A DNA stretch of 64,000 nucleotides, taken from assembly GCA_021413925.1 (NCBI GenBank), contig JAIOPL010000026.1:62001-126000 (forward strand), in the 5' to 3' direction. Positions 50,850 to 59,578 of this stretch are shown in pieces. A program made the position numbers and the translations under genes. The DNA is from Verrucomicrobiota bacterium (GTDB lineage: Bacteria; Verrucomicrobiota; Verrucomicrobiia; Chthoniobacterales; UBA6821). Each line of letters opens with the position of its first letter. The first letter of the stretch is position 1. The notes beneath the pieces are model-generated. The model saw only the letters and a program-made list of their open reading frames with translations. It did not search any database and was not told the DNA's origin.

Positions 50850-52090
50850 GAATTGCCGTTATCGGTGGTGGGCCGTCTGGCAGTGTTGCTGCTGCCTTGC
50901 TCGCAGAACGCGGCCATAGTGTCTTCATTTTCGACCAGGGTGGGCGTCCCAATACTCTTGCGGGCGAGTCCTTGGTACCAGGCGTCATACCGATCCTCCG
51001 CAAGCTAGGTATTGAGGAGAGGGTTGCAGCAATCAGCGTTCTCAAGCCAGGTGTTTCATTCTATCCAGGAGGGGGGAAGGAGTTCACCTTCAGCTTTACC
51101 TCATTGCCAAGGAAAAATCCCCAGTATGCCTATAATGTTCCTAGGCCAGGTTTTGACAATCTGCTGCAAAATCGAGCTTTGGAGTTGGGGGCCATCAAGG
51201 TCGACATTAAGGCAGAATTGCAGTCTTCAGGAGACAGACTCTTGTTGTCGCCAGATGCACTTGAAAGTGTGAAAGCATGGCAAGGGGTGCAACCAGATCT
51301 GATTATTGATGCTTCTGGTAGGCGAAGGATGAGTTCGAAGCTTTTGAATATTCGATCTGAGACTGGCCCGCGCCGTGATGTTGCTTTCTTTGCTCATTTT
51401 CACGGTTTCTTTCCTGAGACACCTTCGGGTCAGGTAAGGATCAACCGACTTTCGAGTGGTTGGGCCTGGAGAATCCCATTGAGGGATAAAATGTCAGTGG
51501 GTGTTGTCATGTCCCAGAAGGACGCCGCTGAACTTGGGACTTCTTCAGCTGAACGACTTAATGCGGCGATCAGAAGAGATCCCGTACTGAGTCAGGAATC
51601 CAAAGACCTCAAAAGAGTTTCTGAGGTTCGCACGTATGGAAACTACCAACTGATTGCTAATCGTGGGAGTGGTGAGAACTGGGCCGCTGTTGGTGATGCG
51701 TTTGGTTTTGTGGATCCCATGTTATCTCCAGGCATGATGGTGGCCATGGACTCTGCTCTGCAGTTATGCAAGGAGCTAGAGAGATTTCCAATCCGGGAGG
51801 CCTTAGAGCGATACTCTCAACGAGTGACTGAGGAATTGAGATCATGGATGGATCTCATCTCCTATTTCTATACCGGCAGGATCTTTGAACTTCATGATGC
51901 AGGTAAAGCGTTCCAGAACCAATATCACTACCTACCTCTTGGATTTATGGAGTCTTTTATGAGCATGAACATGGCAGGTATGGCCTCGGGCTTTACGACC
52001 TCATCTCCCTTCAGTCGAGGAGTGTTAAAAAATATGGACCGATGGGTTTTGGGTGAATCTGCGACGGATCAGAAATATGCAATCATCTAG
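50846..52090 (+). CDS. Flavin-dependent halogenase-like oxidoreductase 1
   Basis: A 414-residue flavoprotein. IAVIGGGPSGSVAAALLAER is the FAD loop, LAGESLVPGVIPILRKLGIE is typical of the halogenase/geranylgeranyl-reductase superfamily and WAWRIP (206-211) fits the WxWxIP halogenase signature. VGDAFGFVDPMLSPGMMVAM holds the second FAD contact. A Lys (K67 in VLKPGVSF) lies where halogenases carry the essential Lys, but alignment by eye is not sure. It may halogenate or oxidise the aryl or polyene head. Its start overlaps the ligase stop. Confidence 0.75.
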   Translation: MRIAVIGGGPSGSVAAALLAERGHSVFIFDQGGRPNTLAGESLVPGVIPILRKLGIEERVAAISVLKPGVSFYPGGGKEFTFSFTSLPRKNPQYAYNVPRPGFDNLLQNRALELGAIKVDIKAELQSSGDRLLLSPDALESVKAWQGVQPDLIIDASGRRRMSSKLLNIRSETGPRRDVAFFAHFHGFFPETPSGQVRINRLSSGWAWRIPLRDKMSVGVVMSQKDAAELGTSSAERLNAAIRRDPVLSQESKDLKRVSEVRTYGNYQLIANRGSGENWAAVGDAFGFVDPMLSPGMMVAMDSALQLCKELERFPIREALERYSQRVTEELRSWMDLISYFYTGRIFELHDAGKAFQNQYHYLPLGFMESFMSMNMAGMASGFTTSSPFSRGVLKNMDRWVLGESATDQKYAII

Positions 52091-52147
52091 TTCGATGCTC
52101 CCACTCAATAATTAATCCTAGGATGCTGATCCTTTGCTCCTTTTAAG

Positions 52148-53377
52148 ATGAATAACCCTACAGCTAGTGCCGCACAGTTTTTTCTACAGCTTTCCTTGAT
52201 ATTGGCTGCATGCGGGGTCTGCCGTGCCGTTATGCGAAGGATTGGTCAGCCCCCTGTGATTGGAGAGATGATTGCAGGTGTTCTACTGGGCCCATCGCTT
52301 TTTGGTATTATTGCCCCAGATCTCTTTCAGGCCGTATTCTCTACAGCATCTCGCCCTGTCCTGTTTGCAGTGGCTCAGCTTGGGCTCTCTCTCTACATGT
52401 TTGTGGTAGGATTGGAATTCCGGACAGATGTATTTCGCTCACATCTGAGAACTGCGGCGCTAGTTTCAGCAGCAGGTATAATCGCACCTTTTGTCTTAGC
52501 AGGTTTCATTGCTTTTTGGCTGGAGCAAAAGGGGGGGTACTTCACGCCGCATGTCTCCCTAGCTATGGCTGTACTTTTTATCGGTGCTGCTATGTCCATT
52601 ACGGCATTCCCCATGCTTGCGAGGATCATTCTTGAAAATGGATTGAAGGGCACAACCGCAGGAACGGTTGCTCTTGCTGCTGGTAGCTTTGATGACGTTG
52701 TTGCTTGGATGCTCCTTGCGACTGTGTTGGGGTGCGTTTCTGGAAACCCAATGCTTGTTGCAGCGGCTCTAGGTGGTGGCCTGCTCTATACATTATTTTG
52801 CCTGAAGTTGATTAGCCCTGTCCTTCACCACTACTTCAGAGATCAGAAAAACGATTCTGCGCTGCTTGGGGTACTGATGCTTCTTCTGGGTTTATGTGCC
52901 TGGTTTACTGATCTGATCGGTCTCTATTCTGTATTTGGTGCATTCATTCTAGGGCTCGCTGTGCCAAGAGGAGGGGCAGCAGAAAAAACCGCAGAGCGTA
53001 TTAGTCCTGTTACCACGGTGCTACTGCTCCCGTTCTTCTTCACCTATTCAGGATTGAACACTCGTTTTTCACTGCTGAACTCTCCCTCACTGTGGCTGAT
53101 ATGCTTGTGCCTAGTTCTGGCCGCAGTAGCCGCAAAACTCGGTGCCTGCTATGGAGCTGCTCGCTTTTGTGGAAAGACTCATTCCGATGCGCTCACTATT
53201 GCATCACTAATGAATGCGCGCGGGCTTATGGAACTTATTCTTTTGAATATAGGACTTCAGGCTGGGTTGATTACTCCAACACTTTTTACCATGCTTGTCC
53301 TGATGGCTGTTGTGACCACTTTGATGGCTGCGCCCGGGTTTAATGCCGCGAAGAGACTTTCAAGAGGTAACTGCTGA
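52148..53377 (+). CDS. CPA2-family cation/proton antiporter
   Basis: A 409-residue integral membrane antiporter of the monovalent cation:proton CPA2 family with about 12 segments. IGQPPVIGEMIAGVLLGPSL is the usual N-terminal signature, MSITAFPMLARIILENG the TM5 motif, and AAGSFDDVVAWMLLATVL carries the paired aspartates (around 181) of electrogenic members. LMNARGLMELILLNIGLQAG is also typical. No NAD-binding RCK domain is present. It is unusual inside a lipid-type gene cluster; it may supply ion homeostasis or self-protection. Its 3' end overlaps the convergent methyltransferase by 38 bp. Confidence 0.88.
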   Translation: MNNPTASAAQFFLQLSLILAACGVCRAVMRRIGQPPVIGEMIAGVLLGPSLFGIIAPDLFQAVFSTASRPVLFAVAQLGLSLYMFVVGLEFRTDVFRSHLRTAALVSAAGIIAPFVLAGFIAFWLEQKGGYFTPHVSLAMAVLFIGAAMSITAFPMLARIILENGLKGTTAGTVALAAGSFDDVVAWMLLATVLGCVSGNPMLVAAALGGGLLYTLFCLKLISPVLHHYFRDQKNDSALLGVLMLLLGLCAWFTDLIGLYSVFGAFILGLAVPRGGAAEKTAERISPVTTVLLLPFFFTYSGLNTRFSLLNSPSLWLICLCLVLAAVAAKLGACYGAARFCGKTHSDALTIASLMNARGLMELILLNIGLQAGLITPTLFTMLVLMAVVTTLMAAPGFNAAKRLSRGNC

Positions 53378-54005
53378 AGGGTGTTCTGCCGGAAAGGGCA
53401 ACAGACTCAACATTGCATCCTAGCTCCTCAAAACTGTGGGTAAGGTAAACAAGGTCAGGAAGGGTAACCCGTCCACCGCGAATCCAGCCACTTGATCTAA
53501 TCCACCACTCCTGGATTGATGTGGCAAATGAACGCCAACCACGGCCGGTCACGCCAGTTCTGATTAGCACCTGTGACCCATGCCTTGTCGCCTCAGCTAG
53601 TCGCTTGATCAACTTATTCTGAGATGCGATCGGCAGGTAATGGAAAACATCAAACAGGCAGATGGTTTTAGCCTCAGTCAGTAAAAAACTCTCAAGGTCA
53701 TGACAGTCGAGGCGAAGATCTTGAAATCCCAAAGAGTCCCGAGCCTTGCAACCCGCTGCAATCTTCCACTCATCAAGGTCACAACCCCGATATTCGCCAT
53801 TAGAACCATTGATTCTTAACCATAAACCAAAGAGACCCAAACCGCATCCTAAGTCGACTACCTTGCCAGGGTGATTAACCACAGCTTGAAGACCAGCGTC
53901 GAACACGGGGTCGGCGGAGAGCTTACCCTGGATGTACCCTTGAAGCCATCGTCCTCCTGAAAACGATTGCGCGATCGCCTTGATGTATTCACGACGTTTG
54001 GTCAT
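53340..54005 (-). CDS. SAM-dependent methyltransferase
   Basis: A 221-residue class I methyltransferase. KVVDLGCGLGLFGLWLRING is the SAM loop, YRGCDLDEWKIAAGCKARD the second acidic contact and TICLFDVFHYLPIASQNKLI the catalytic-side strand. The remainder is helical with VTLPDLVYLTHSFEELGCNV. It reads against the rest of the cluster. A methylated aryl head group is known in some aryl polyenes, so it may act there; otherwise a ubiquinone-like methyltransferase role is possible. Confidence 0.8.
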   Translation of the reverse strand: MTKRREYIKAIAQSFSGGRWLQGYIQGKLSADPVFDAGLQAVVNHPGKVVDLGCGLGLFGLWLRINGSNGEYRGCDLDEWKIAAGCKARDSLGFQDLRLDCHDLESFLLTEAKTICLFDVFHYLPIASQNKLIKRLAEATRHGSQVLIRTGVTGRGWRSFATSIQEWWIRSSGWIRGGRVTLPDLVYLTHSFEELGCNVESVALSGRTPFSSYLLKVSSRH

Positions 54006-54125
54006 GGGAAACTCTCAAAAAAGCACATCAGAACCGGATGTAAGCTCTTTGTCTTTATCTTGTTGTGAATCAGCTGTGACTGGGATGGAAAAATTCTGGG
54101 CGAGCAACTAGCCTAGCAATGAATC

Positions 54126-54962
54126 ATGGAAAACGGTGAGCCCCAGTTCAAGAACGAACCCCTCGGCCATGTTGCTGCAGACTCGAGAATTCACCTCACG
54201 CTTCTAGGGAATCTCAAACAGAAGGGTGCTCACCTATATTTTATCGTTACGGCACTTCTTTTGGGGGTTCGGTGGCAGATCCTGATCCTCACCGGTCTCA
54301 AAAAGCATGATCCCTCCAAGGAACGCCTTCGTCTGGGACTTGGATCACTCAAATATATCACCCTGCTCGAATCCTGGGGACTTATACGTACTGAGTTTGT
54401 CGGTTTCGATGACGCCTCATCGTGGAGGGGACGGATTATCGCGCCGAATCATCCCTCGATGATTGATGCCATACTGATCATGTCCAGAGTCATGCAGACT
54501 GACTGTGTGATCAATGCTAAGCTTCTCGCAAACCCACTCACCGTTGGCGCCGCACGACTCTGTAACTTCATTCTTAATGACAGCACCTTGGGTATGATCA
54601 AAACCTGCCAGACGAGGCTGGCAGAAGGTGCAAACATTTTGATCTTTCCCGAGGGAACACGCACCCGAACTCTGCCCCTAGGCCGCTTTTACCATTCCTA
54701 TGCCTTAGCGGCTATCCGCGCTGGAGCCCCAATACAAACGGTATTCATCGAGTGTGATTCGAACTACTTCGGCAGCGAATTCTCTTTCATAAAACCCTCC
54801 CGATCAAGGGTCCCTCTTTTATTCAAGATCAGTGCCGGCAAGGTTTTTCATACCACAAAAGACCTTTCTCCTCGGGAGCTTTCATCTGAGATAGAGAATT
54901 ATTTTCGCATGAACCTGATGAGCAGTGGTGTCGGAGTCTCGCGTACCACGGATACAAAATGA
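54126..54962 (+). CDS. PlsC-type 1-acyltransferase
   Basis: A 278-residue acyltransferase of the PlsC/AGPAT family. APNHPSMIDAILIM holds the HX4D catalytic motif (H109, D114), and ILIFPEGTRTRTLPLG (172-186) the acceptor phosphate motif. A hydrophobic N-terminal part (LYFIVTALLLGVRWQILIL) binds the membrane. In aryl-polyene-type clusters, such an enzyme may acylate a glycerol-like backbone or sugar. The stop overlaps the following GT2 start by 4 bp. Confidence 0.86.
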   Translation: MENGEPQFKNEPLGHVAADSRIHLTLLGNLKQKGAHLYFIVTALLLGVRWQILILTGLKKHDPSKERLRLGLGSLKYITLLESWGLIRTEFVGFDDASSWRGRIIAPNHPSMIDAILIMSRVMQTDCVINAKLLANPLTVGAARLCNFILNDSTLGMIKTCQTRLAEGANILIFPEGTRTRTLPLGRFYHSYALAAIRAGAPIQTVFIECDSNYFGSEFSFIKPSRSRVPLLFKISAGKVFHTTKDLSPRELSSEIENYFRMNLMSSGVGVSRTTDTK

Positions 54963-55732
54963 AGACACTCGAGCATTCCCATTGCGTCATTATACCTAGT
55001 TTCAACAGCGGCGATCTGTTGAAAAAGACAGTTCTCGAAGCCCTACAGAACTGGGAGAGCGTGATCGTAGTCGATGATGGTTCTACAGACAGCAGCTTCG
55101 ATGGATTGAAAGGGTGCCAGGAGTCTAATCAAGGACTGATTATCCTCAGGCACGGCAGCAATCTCGGCAAGGGTGCTGCAGTCATCACAGGTATGTACCA
55201 TGCTCAAGAGCGAAGATTCACACATGCAGCAGTCTTTGATGCTGATGGCCAGCATGCTGCATCGGATCTTCGACGCTTTATGGATCAATCTCGCCTGCAT
55301 CCTGAGGCTATGATTCTAGGAGTTCCGATCTTTTCTGCGGAGGCGCCTGCCCTTCGGGTCAATGGACGATTAGTGGGTAACTGGTGGACGAACCTCGAGA
55401 CACTTTGGGGAGGCGTACGAGATTCCTTGTATGGCTTTCGTGTCTACCCGATCGAACCATCCTTACAAGTTATGCGCAGCATTAAGGGAGGAAGACGTTT
55501 TGACTTTGATACCCAGCTTGCCGTCAGGCTCTATTGGATGGGCATTCCGCCGCTAAATCTTGATACGCCAGTCACCTACAAGAAGAAGACACAAGGAGGT
55601 GTGACGCACTTCAAGTACGTAAGGGACAACCTGCTACTCGTTTACGTACATACTCAGCTTGCTCTTATCGCCTTTACCATGATCCCAAGGCTGCTTCGAT
55701 TGCGATACCGGAGGGCTCTCAAATCCCAGTGA
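54959..55732 (+). CDS. Glycosyltransferase family 2
   Basis: A 257-residue soluble GT-A enzyme. HCVIIPSFNSGDLLKKTVLE is the start, VIVVDDGSTDSSFDGLKG the nucleotide site, NLGKGAAVITGMYHAQERRF and AVFDADGQHAASDLRRFM the metal site (DAD), and FDFDTQLAVRLYWMGIPPLN the catalytic-base region. Topology is like dolichol-phosphate mannose synthase without a membrane tail. It is coupled by 4-bp overlaps to the acyltransferase before and the deacetylase after, suggesting that the three modify one lipid-linked sugar. Confidence 0.86.
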   Translation: MKTLEHSHCVIIPSFNSGDLLKKTVLEALQNWESVIVVDDGSTDSSFDGLKGCQESNQGLIILRHGSNLGKGAAVITGMYHAQERRFTHAAVFDADGQHAASDLRRFMDQSRLHPEAMILGVPIFSAEAPALRVNGRLVGNWWTNLETLWGGVRDSLYGFRVYPIEPSLQVMRSIKGGRRFDFDTQLAVRLYWMGIPPLNLDTPVTYKKKTQGGVTHFKYVRDNLLLVYVHTQLALIAFTMIPRLLRLRYRRALKSQ

Positions 55733-56520
55733 ATTATCTCACTCCAAAACAGAGACGTGGAATTGGCTACGTCTCAGCAGGAGCTTTAGGATTTGGGGCG
55801 ATTAAGACAGGTCTGGCTGGAGCTGCCGCGACAAGCAGCATTCTCGCGGTTGGTAGCGGAGCCGTCTTGCTGATCCCTTCCCTTCTTCGAAATTGTTCTT
55901 TGTACGGACAGGTGGTTACTCGATTTGCTCCCGAAGATCGGCAGGTCTGGCTGACCATCGATGATGGACCTACGCCAGAAAATACACTCGAAATGCTCGA
56001 TGTACTCTCCCGGCATGATGCCTTGGCGACTTTTTTCTGTATCGGTCAGCAAATAGCGAAACACCCCGAACTTGCCATCGCCATCCATTCATCCGGCCAC
56101 TCTCTTCAAAATCACACATACAGCCATTCAGCAGGCACTTTTTGGGCTACCACCAGAAGCAGGGCTTCATCGGAGATCAGTGAATGTAGCCGTCTGATCC
56201 AAAATGCCTCGGGGCTATCCCCTATCCAGTTTCGAGCACCTGCTGGACTTGCAAATCCCTTACTTCATCGTGCCGTTGAAGACGCCGGCTTAAGCTTTGT
56301 CGGTTGGTCCGCTTCAGGATTTGATGGTGTTCCACGGGACCCCAAGGCAGTAATTCAGAGAATCATGCATTCTGTAAAACCTGGTGCCATCATCCTGCTC
56401 CATGAAAGCTCCCTGAAAAACATGAGGCCAGGAACAAGAGCCAGAACACTTGAATCACTTCTGAAGGGGCTTCATGAAGAGGGGTACACCACCACAATAC
56501 CGAGCCTCAATCTGATCTGA
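55729..56520 (+). CDS. Polysaccharide deacetylase (NodB-type)
   Basis: A 263-residue NodB-homology deacetylase with a GTG start. An N-terminal hydrophobic part (residues 10-50) anchors it. VWLTIDDGPTPENTLEMLDV holds the catalytic and metal Asp pair (D78-D79), LQNHTYSHSAGTFW the two metal His (H129, H133), and FRAPAGLANPLLHRAV the following Arg-Ala-Pro segment. These metal-dependent enzymes remove N- or O-acetyl groups from amino sugars. Its coupling to a GT2 suggests deacetylation of a sugar just added, such as GlcNAc. Confidence 0.88.
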   Translation: MNYLTPKQRRGIGYVSAGALGFGAIKTGLAGAAATSSILAVGSGAVLLIPSLLRNCSLYGQVVTRFAPEDRQVWLTIDDGPTPENTLEMLDVLSRHDALATFFCIGQQIAKHPELAIAIHSSGHSLQNHTYSHSAGTFWATTRSRASSEISECSRLIQNASGLSPIQFRAPAGLANPLLHRAVEDAGLSFVGWSASGFDGVPRDPKAVIQRIMHSVKPGAIILLHESSLKNMRPGTRARTLESLLKGLHEEGYTTTIPSLNLI

Positions 56521-56570
56521 TCTTTCCTTGTCCGGTGGGGGGTGTCGGCTGTTATAGTGACAGCCATTGT

Positions 56571-56849
56571 ATGTCGGAAATAACCATCGATGCCCTAAAG
56601 ACGATTCTTGTCGAGAACTGCATGGTCAAAGTAGATCTCTCAACGATTTCAGAAGAGACCCCTCTTTTTGGTCCTGAAGGGATTGGCCTCGATTCCCTGG
56701 ATGCTCTCCAGATTATCATCGCTGTTGAAAAACAGTACGGCGTCATCATCGGAGACCCTACTGCAGCGCGAGATGCTCTTCAGAGTCTGGGAGTTCTTCG
56801 AGACTGGGTCCTGAAAGCAGTTGCTGTACGGCAGTCCGCAATCAACTGA
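56571..56849 (+). CDS. Acyl carrier protein 2
   Basis: A 92-residue carrier protein. The attachment serine is S42 in IGLDSLDALQIIIAVEKQYG. The start chosen is the ATG at 56571 before SEITIDALKTILVENCMVKV; the frame opens earlier at 56535 with unlike residues. GxDSLD and the acidic second helix are typical. It is a distinct ACP from the one at 47879 and may carry the other substrate. The next gene starts 2 bp after its stop. Confidence 0.86.
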   Translation: MSEITIDALKTILVENCMVKVDLSTISEETPLFGPEGIGLDSLDALQIIIAVEKQYGVIIGDPTAARDALQSLGVLRDWVLKAVAVRQSAIN

Positions 56850-56851
56850 CC

Positions 56852-58123
56852 ATGGGATCGAACACTTTATACGATGTAGCAATCATCGGTGGGGGGCCTT
56901 CGGGATCTGCCGCAGGGGCACAACTTGCTAAAAGCGGAAAACGGGTATTGATTCTGGAAAAGGAATCATTTCCTAGATTTACGGTTGGTGAGTCGCTGCT
57001 TCCTCATGGGAATGATCTTCTACGTGAGATTGGTGTCTGGGATAAGATGGAACAGGCTGGGTTCCTTCGTAAATACGGTGCCGAATTCTCTACAGGGGAC
57101 GGAAGCAGACTTCAGCGCTTTTGGTTCGCCAAAAATCTCGGTCAGTCCAGGGAATACACTTATCAGGTTGAACGCTCTCAATTTGATCACCTCTTGTTGA
57201 ACCACGCACGAGACTTGGGGTGTGAGGTTTTGGAACAGACGAGAGTGCAGGATCTGATTCAAAATAATCCTGAAAGAATTGAACTAGAATGCACTGGCCC
57301 TAATGGCCCGCAGAGTATTTCAAGTCGCTGGGTTATTGATGCTAGTGGAAGAAACTCTTTTGCAGGCAGTCGCGTTGGATTGAAGAGAAAGAGCACACAA
57401 AAGCATCGGAGAGTAGCAATATATGGCCACTTCAAAGGTGTTTTTCGGAACAGTGGAAAAGCAGAAGGGCATATTACCATAGCACGATTGGCGGAAGGAT
57501 GGTTTTGGTTAATACCACTTGCAGGAAATCGTACTTCAGTAGGCCTCGTTCTACCTGCAGAGCAAATGAAAGGAGGATCTCCTGATTCACTCAAAGCGAT
57601 CTTTAATCAGGCAGTTCAAGCAAACACCGAGGTAAAGGCACGCATGCACGGCGCCACTCCCATTACTCCACTTGCAGCAACAGGTGACTACAGCTGGAAG
57701 TTTTCATCATTTGCTTCTGAAAGAGTGATTCTCACCGGGGATGCTGCTGGATTTGTTGATCCCATATTCTCATCCGGTGTGATGCTGGCATTAAAGTCCG
57801 CTATGCGCGCATCTGATCTCATTAATCATGCCGAAGCACGCAATCGATTCCTAACCAGATGGGAAAGGTTCTCGTATACGCGTGAAATCACAGGCTGGAT
57901 GAACCAGTACGCTCGCATCATCAGAGCATTTTACGACCGCGCAGGATTTGAGGTATTTATGAACCCCTCATCGTTCATGAAGATTCCTGAAAGCATTGGC
58001 CGCCTCGTAGGGGGAGATGCTCATCCTGGGCTTACCGATCGAATTCGGCGTGATGCTTTTCATGTGATCTGCAAAATCCAACGCTTTTTGCCGATTGCTC
58101 CAGCAATTACCTCACTGAGGTGA
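56852..58123 (+). CDS. Flavin-dependent halogenase-like oxidoreductase 2
   Basis: A 423-residue flavoprotein. DVAIIGGGPSGSAAGAQLAK is the FAD loop, FPRFTVGESLLPHGNDLLRE the typical following loop and WFWLIP (217-222) the WxWxIP signature of flavin-dependent halogenases. FLRKYGAEF (71-79) has Lys74 at the usual place of the halogenase catalytic Lys. LTGDAAGFVDPIFSSGVMLA is the second FAD contact. It closely follows ACP 2, as carrier-bound substrate halogenases do. A non-halogenating oxidase cannot be excluded. Confidence 0.8.
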   Translation: MGSNTLYDVAIIGGGPSGSAAGAQLAKSGKRVLILEKESFPRFTVGESLLPHGNDLLREIGVWDKMEQAGFLRKYGAEFSTGDGSRLQRFWFAKNLGQSREYTYQVERSQFDHLLLNHARDLGCEVLEQTRVQDLIQNNPERIELECTGPNGPQSISSRWVIDASGRNSFAGSRVGLKRKSTQKHRRVAIYGHFKGVFRNSGKAEGHITIARLAEGWFWLIPLAGNRTSVGLVLPAEQMKGGSPDSLKAIFNQAVQANTEVKARMHGATPITPLAATGDYSWKFSSFASERVILTGDAAGFVDPIFSSGVMLALKSAMRASDLINHAEARNRFLTRWERFSYTREITGWMNQYARIIRAFYDRAGFEVFMNPSSFMKIPESIGRLVGGDAHPGLTDRIRRDAFHVICKIQRFLPIAPAITSLR

Positions 58124-58171
58124 TTGAGGATAAGAATCCTTGAGCCGTCTCGCGGACTTTTGATTTTGCCG

Positions 58172-59134
58172 ATGTCTATGAACAGACAGGATCGTGATTA
58201 TAGGGGTAGGCGTTTTTACCGCTTCCTCTACAATGCTTGGTGGTTCGAGTTTGTTCTTTTTGCATGGCGAATAGTCGGGAAAGAACTGGGTAGATTTATT
58301 GCTCGAGGTATAGGCCTTGCATACGCTCTGACTCATCCAGCAACGGTAAAGGCGATCCGCTCAAATGTTGCTCTCTTGGCACCAGAGAAAGCCTCTTTTC
58401 AGACTGCCTGCAGGCTACTCATGAACCAGGCGGAATGCTTTTCCATCTACGGTGAGTTGGCTGCTATCCAGCCTGAAAAGGTATTAAGCCTTTTGGCAAA
58501 AAAAGAGGGTTTCCAATTTCTCAAACAGGCACATGACGATGGAAAAGGCTGTCTTCTAGTGACCGGTCACCTTGGGTTCTTTGAGCTTGGAGGACTCGTG
58601 ATGAGGCAAATGGATTTCCCTATGACTGCGTTGACTCAGCCCGAGCCCTCGCCGGGACTGACCCAATGGCGGACAGATTTCAGGGCAAGATGGGGGGTCA
58701 ACACCATTGTGGTAGGGGATGATGCCTTTTCAGTTGTTGAAATTGCTAGAACCCTCCGAAATGGCGGATTCGTAGCAATGCTTGCAGACCGACCTTACAA
58801 CAACAGTAACTCCATACCTGTGGAGTGTCCCTATGGGCACATGCTGTTTTCGGGGGCCCCAGTTCTTATTTCTCTTATCTCCGGGTGTCCCATTATCCCT
58901 GTGGGGGTAACAACCCAAAGTGATGGGAAGTTCCAAATCACGGCACAACCGCCGATTTATCCCAAATGGTTACCAGAGGGCAGGGAGCAAAGTCTCGCCC
59001 ACTACACACGGCAGATTGCCAAGTCGTTGATCCCGATGTTTATGGAAAAGCCCGATCAATGGTATCATTTCTCTTCACTTGGATGCACTGCATCATCCGG
59101 GTCGAGCTTGAATCCCGCTACTACAATCTCATGA
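58172..59134 (+). CDS. LpxL/HtrB-type lysophospholipid acyltransferase
   Basis: A protein of about 320 residues of the lipid A acyltransferase family. HLGFFE (133-138) fits the HX4(D/E) motif, LADRPYNNSNSIPVECPYG follows, GCPIIPVGVTTQSDGKFQIT is typical and EKPDQWYHFSSLG is the closing motif. The start chosen is the ATG at 58172; the frame also opens at a TTG at 58124. Its stop overlaps the dehydratase start by 4 bp. In aryl-polyene-type clusters such an enzyme may transfer the finished chain to a lipid acceptor. Confidence 0.85.
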   Translation: MSMNRQDRDYRGRRFYRFLYNAWWFEFVLFAWRIVGKELGRFIARGIGLAYALTHPATVKAIRSNVALLAPEKASFQTACRLLMNQAECFSIYGELAAIQPEKVLSLLAKKEGFQFLKQAHDDGKGCLLVTGHLGFFELGGLVMRQMDFPMTALTQPEPSPGLTQWRTDFRARWGVNTIVVGDDAFSVVEIARTLRNGGFVAMLADRPYNNSNSIPVECPYGHMLFSGAPVLISLISGCPIIPVGVTTQSDGKFQITAQPPIYPKWLPEGREQSLAHYTRQIAKSLIPMFMEKPDQWYHFSSLGCTASSGSSLNPATTIS

Positions 59135-59556
59135 ACCAGAGCTCCCTCACTCCGCATGGACCCGGTTTTCGGTTTGCAGACCGCTTCGAGAAGTCTAGTG
59201 CAGATTGTGGAATCGGATGGAAGACGTTTGATGGAACAGAACCATTTTTTGCTGATCACTTTCCGGATAACCCATTACTACCCGCGGTTCTTCTTGTAGA
59301 ATGTGCCGCCCAGGCAGCAGGTATTCTTATTATGCACGGTTCCAAGGAACAACACGAGCCGATGTTCCTTGCGAGCATTGACCAGTTCCGGGTTGTTGCT
59401 GCTGTCTATCCGGGAGATACACTCAGGAGTAGCGTGGCGATCATTAAATCATTTGGGCATCTCGTTCAGGTAGAAGCAGAATGCCATGTGGGAGAAAAGG
59501 TTGTTGCGAGAGGTCGTTTGATGCTGAGTCGCCAATTAAGCTCAGCATCTTCATGA
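59131..59556 (+). CDS. FabZ/FabA-like 3-hydroxyacyl-ACP dehydratase
   Basis: A 141-residue hotdog-fold protein. HFPDNPLLPAVLLVECAAQA (43-62) matches the FabZ motif HFPxxPxxPGVLxxE with catalytic His43 and Glu57; Gly is Ala at the PGV position. FLASIDQFRVVAAVYPGDTL is the following typical strand. The start chosen is the ATG at 59131, overlapping the acyltransferase stop. It would remove water in each extension round to build conjugated double bonds. Confidence 0.87.
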   Translation: MNQSSLTPHGPGFRFADRFEKSSADCGIGWKTFDGTEPFFADHFPDNPLLPAVLLVECAAQAAGILIMHGSKEQHEPMFLASIDQFRVVAAVYPGDTLRSSVAIIKSFGHLVQVEAECHVGEKVVARGRLMLSRQLSSASS

Positions 59557-59578
59557 GATAGAGCTAACTGACAAACGG

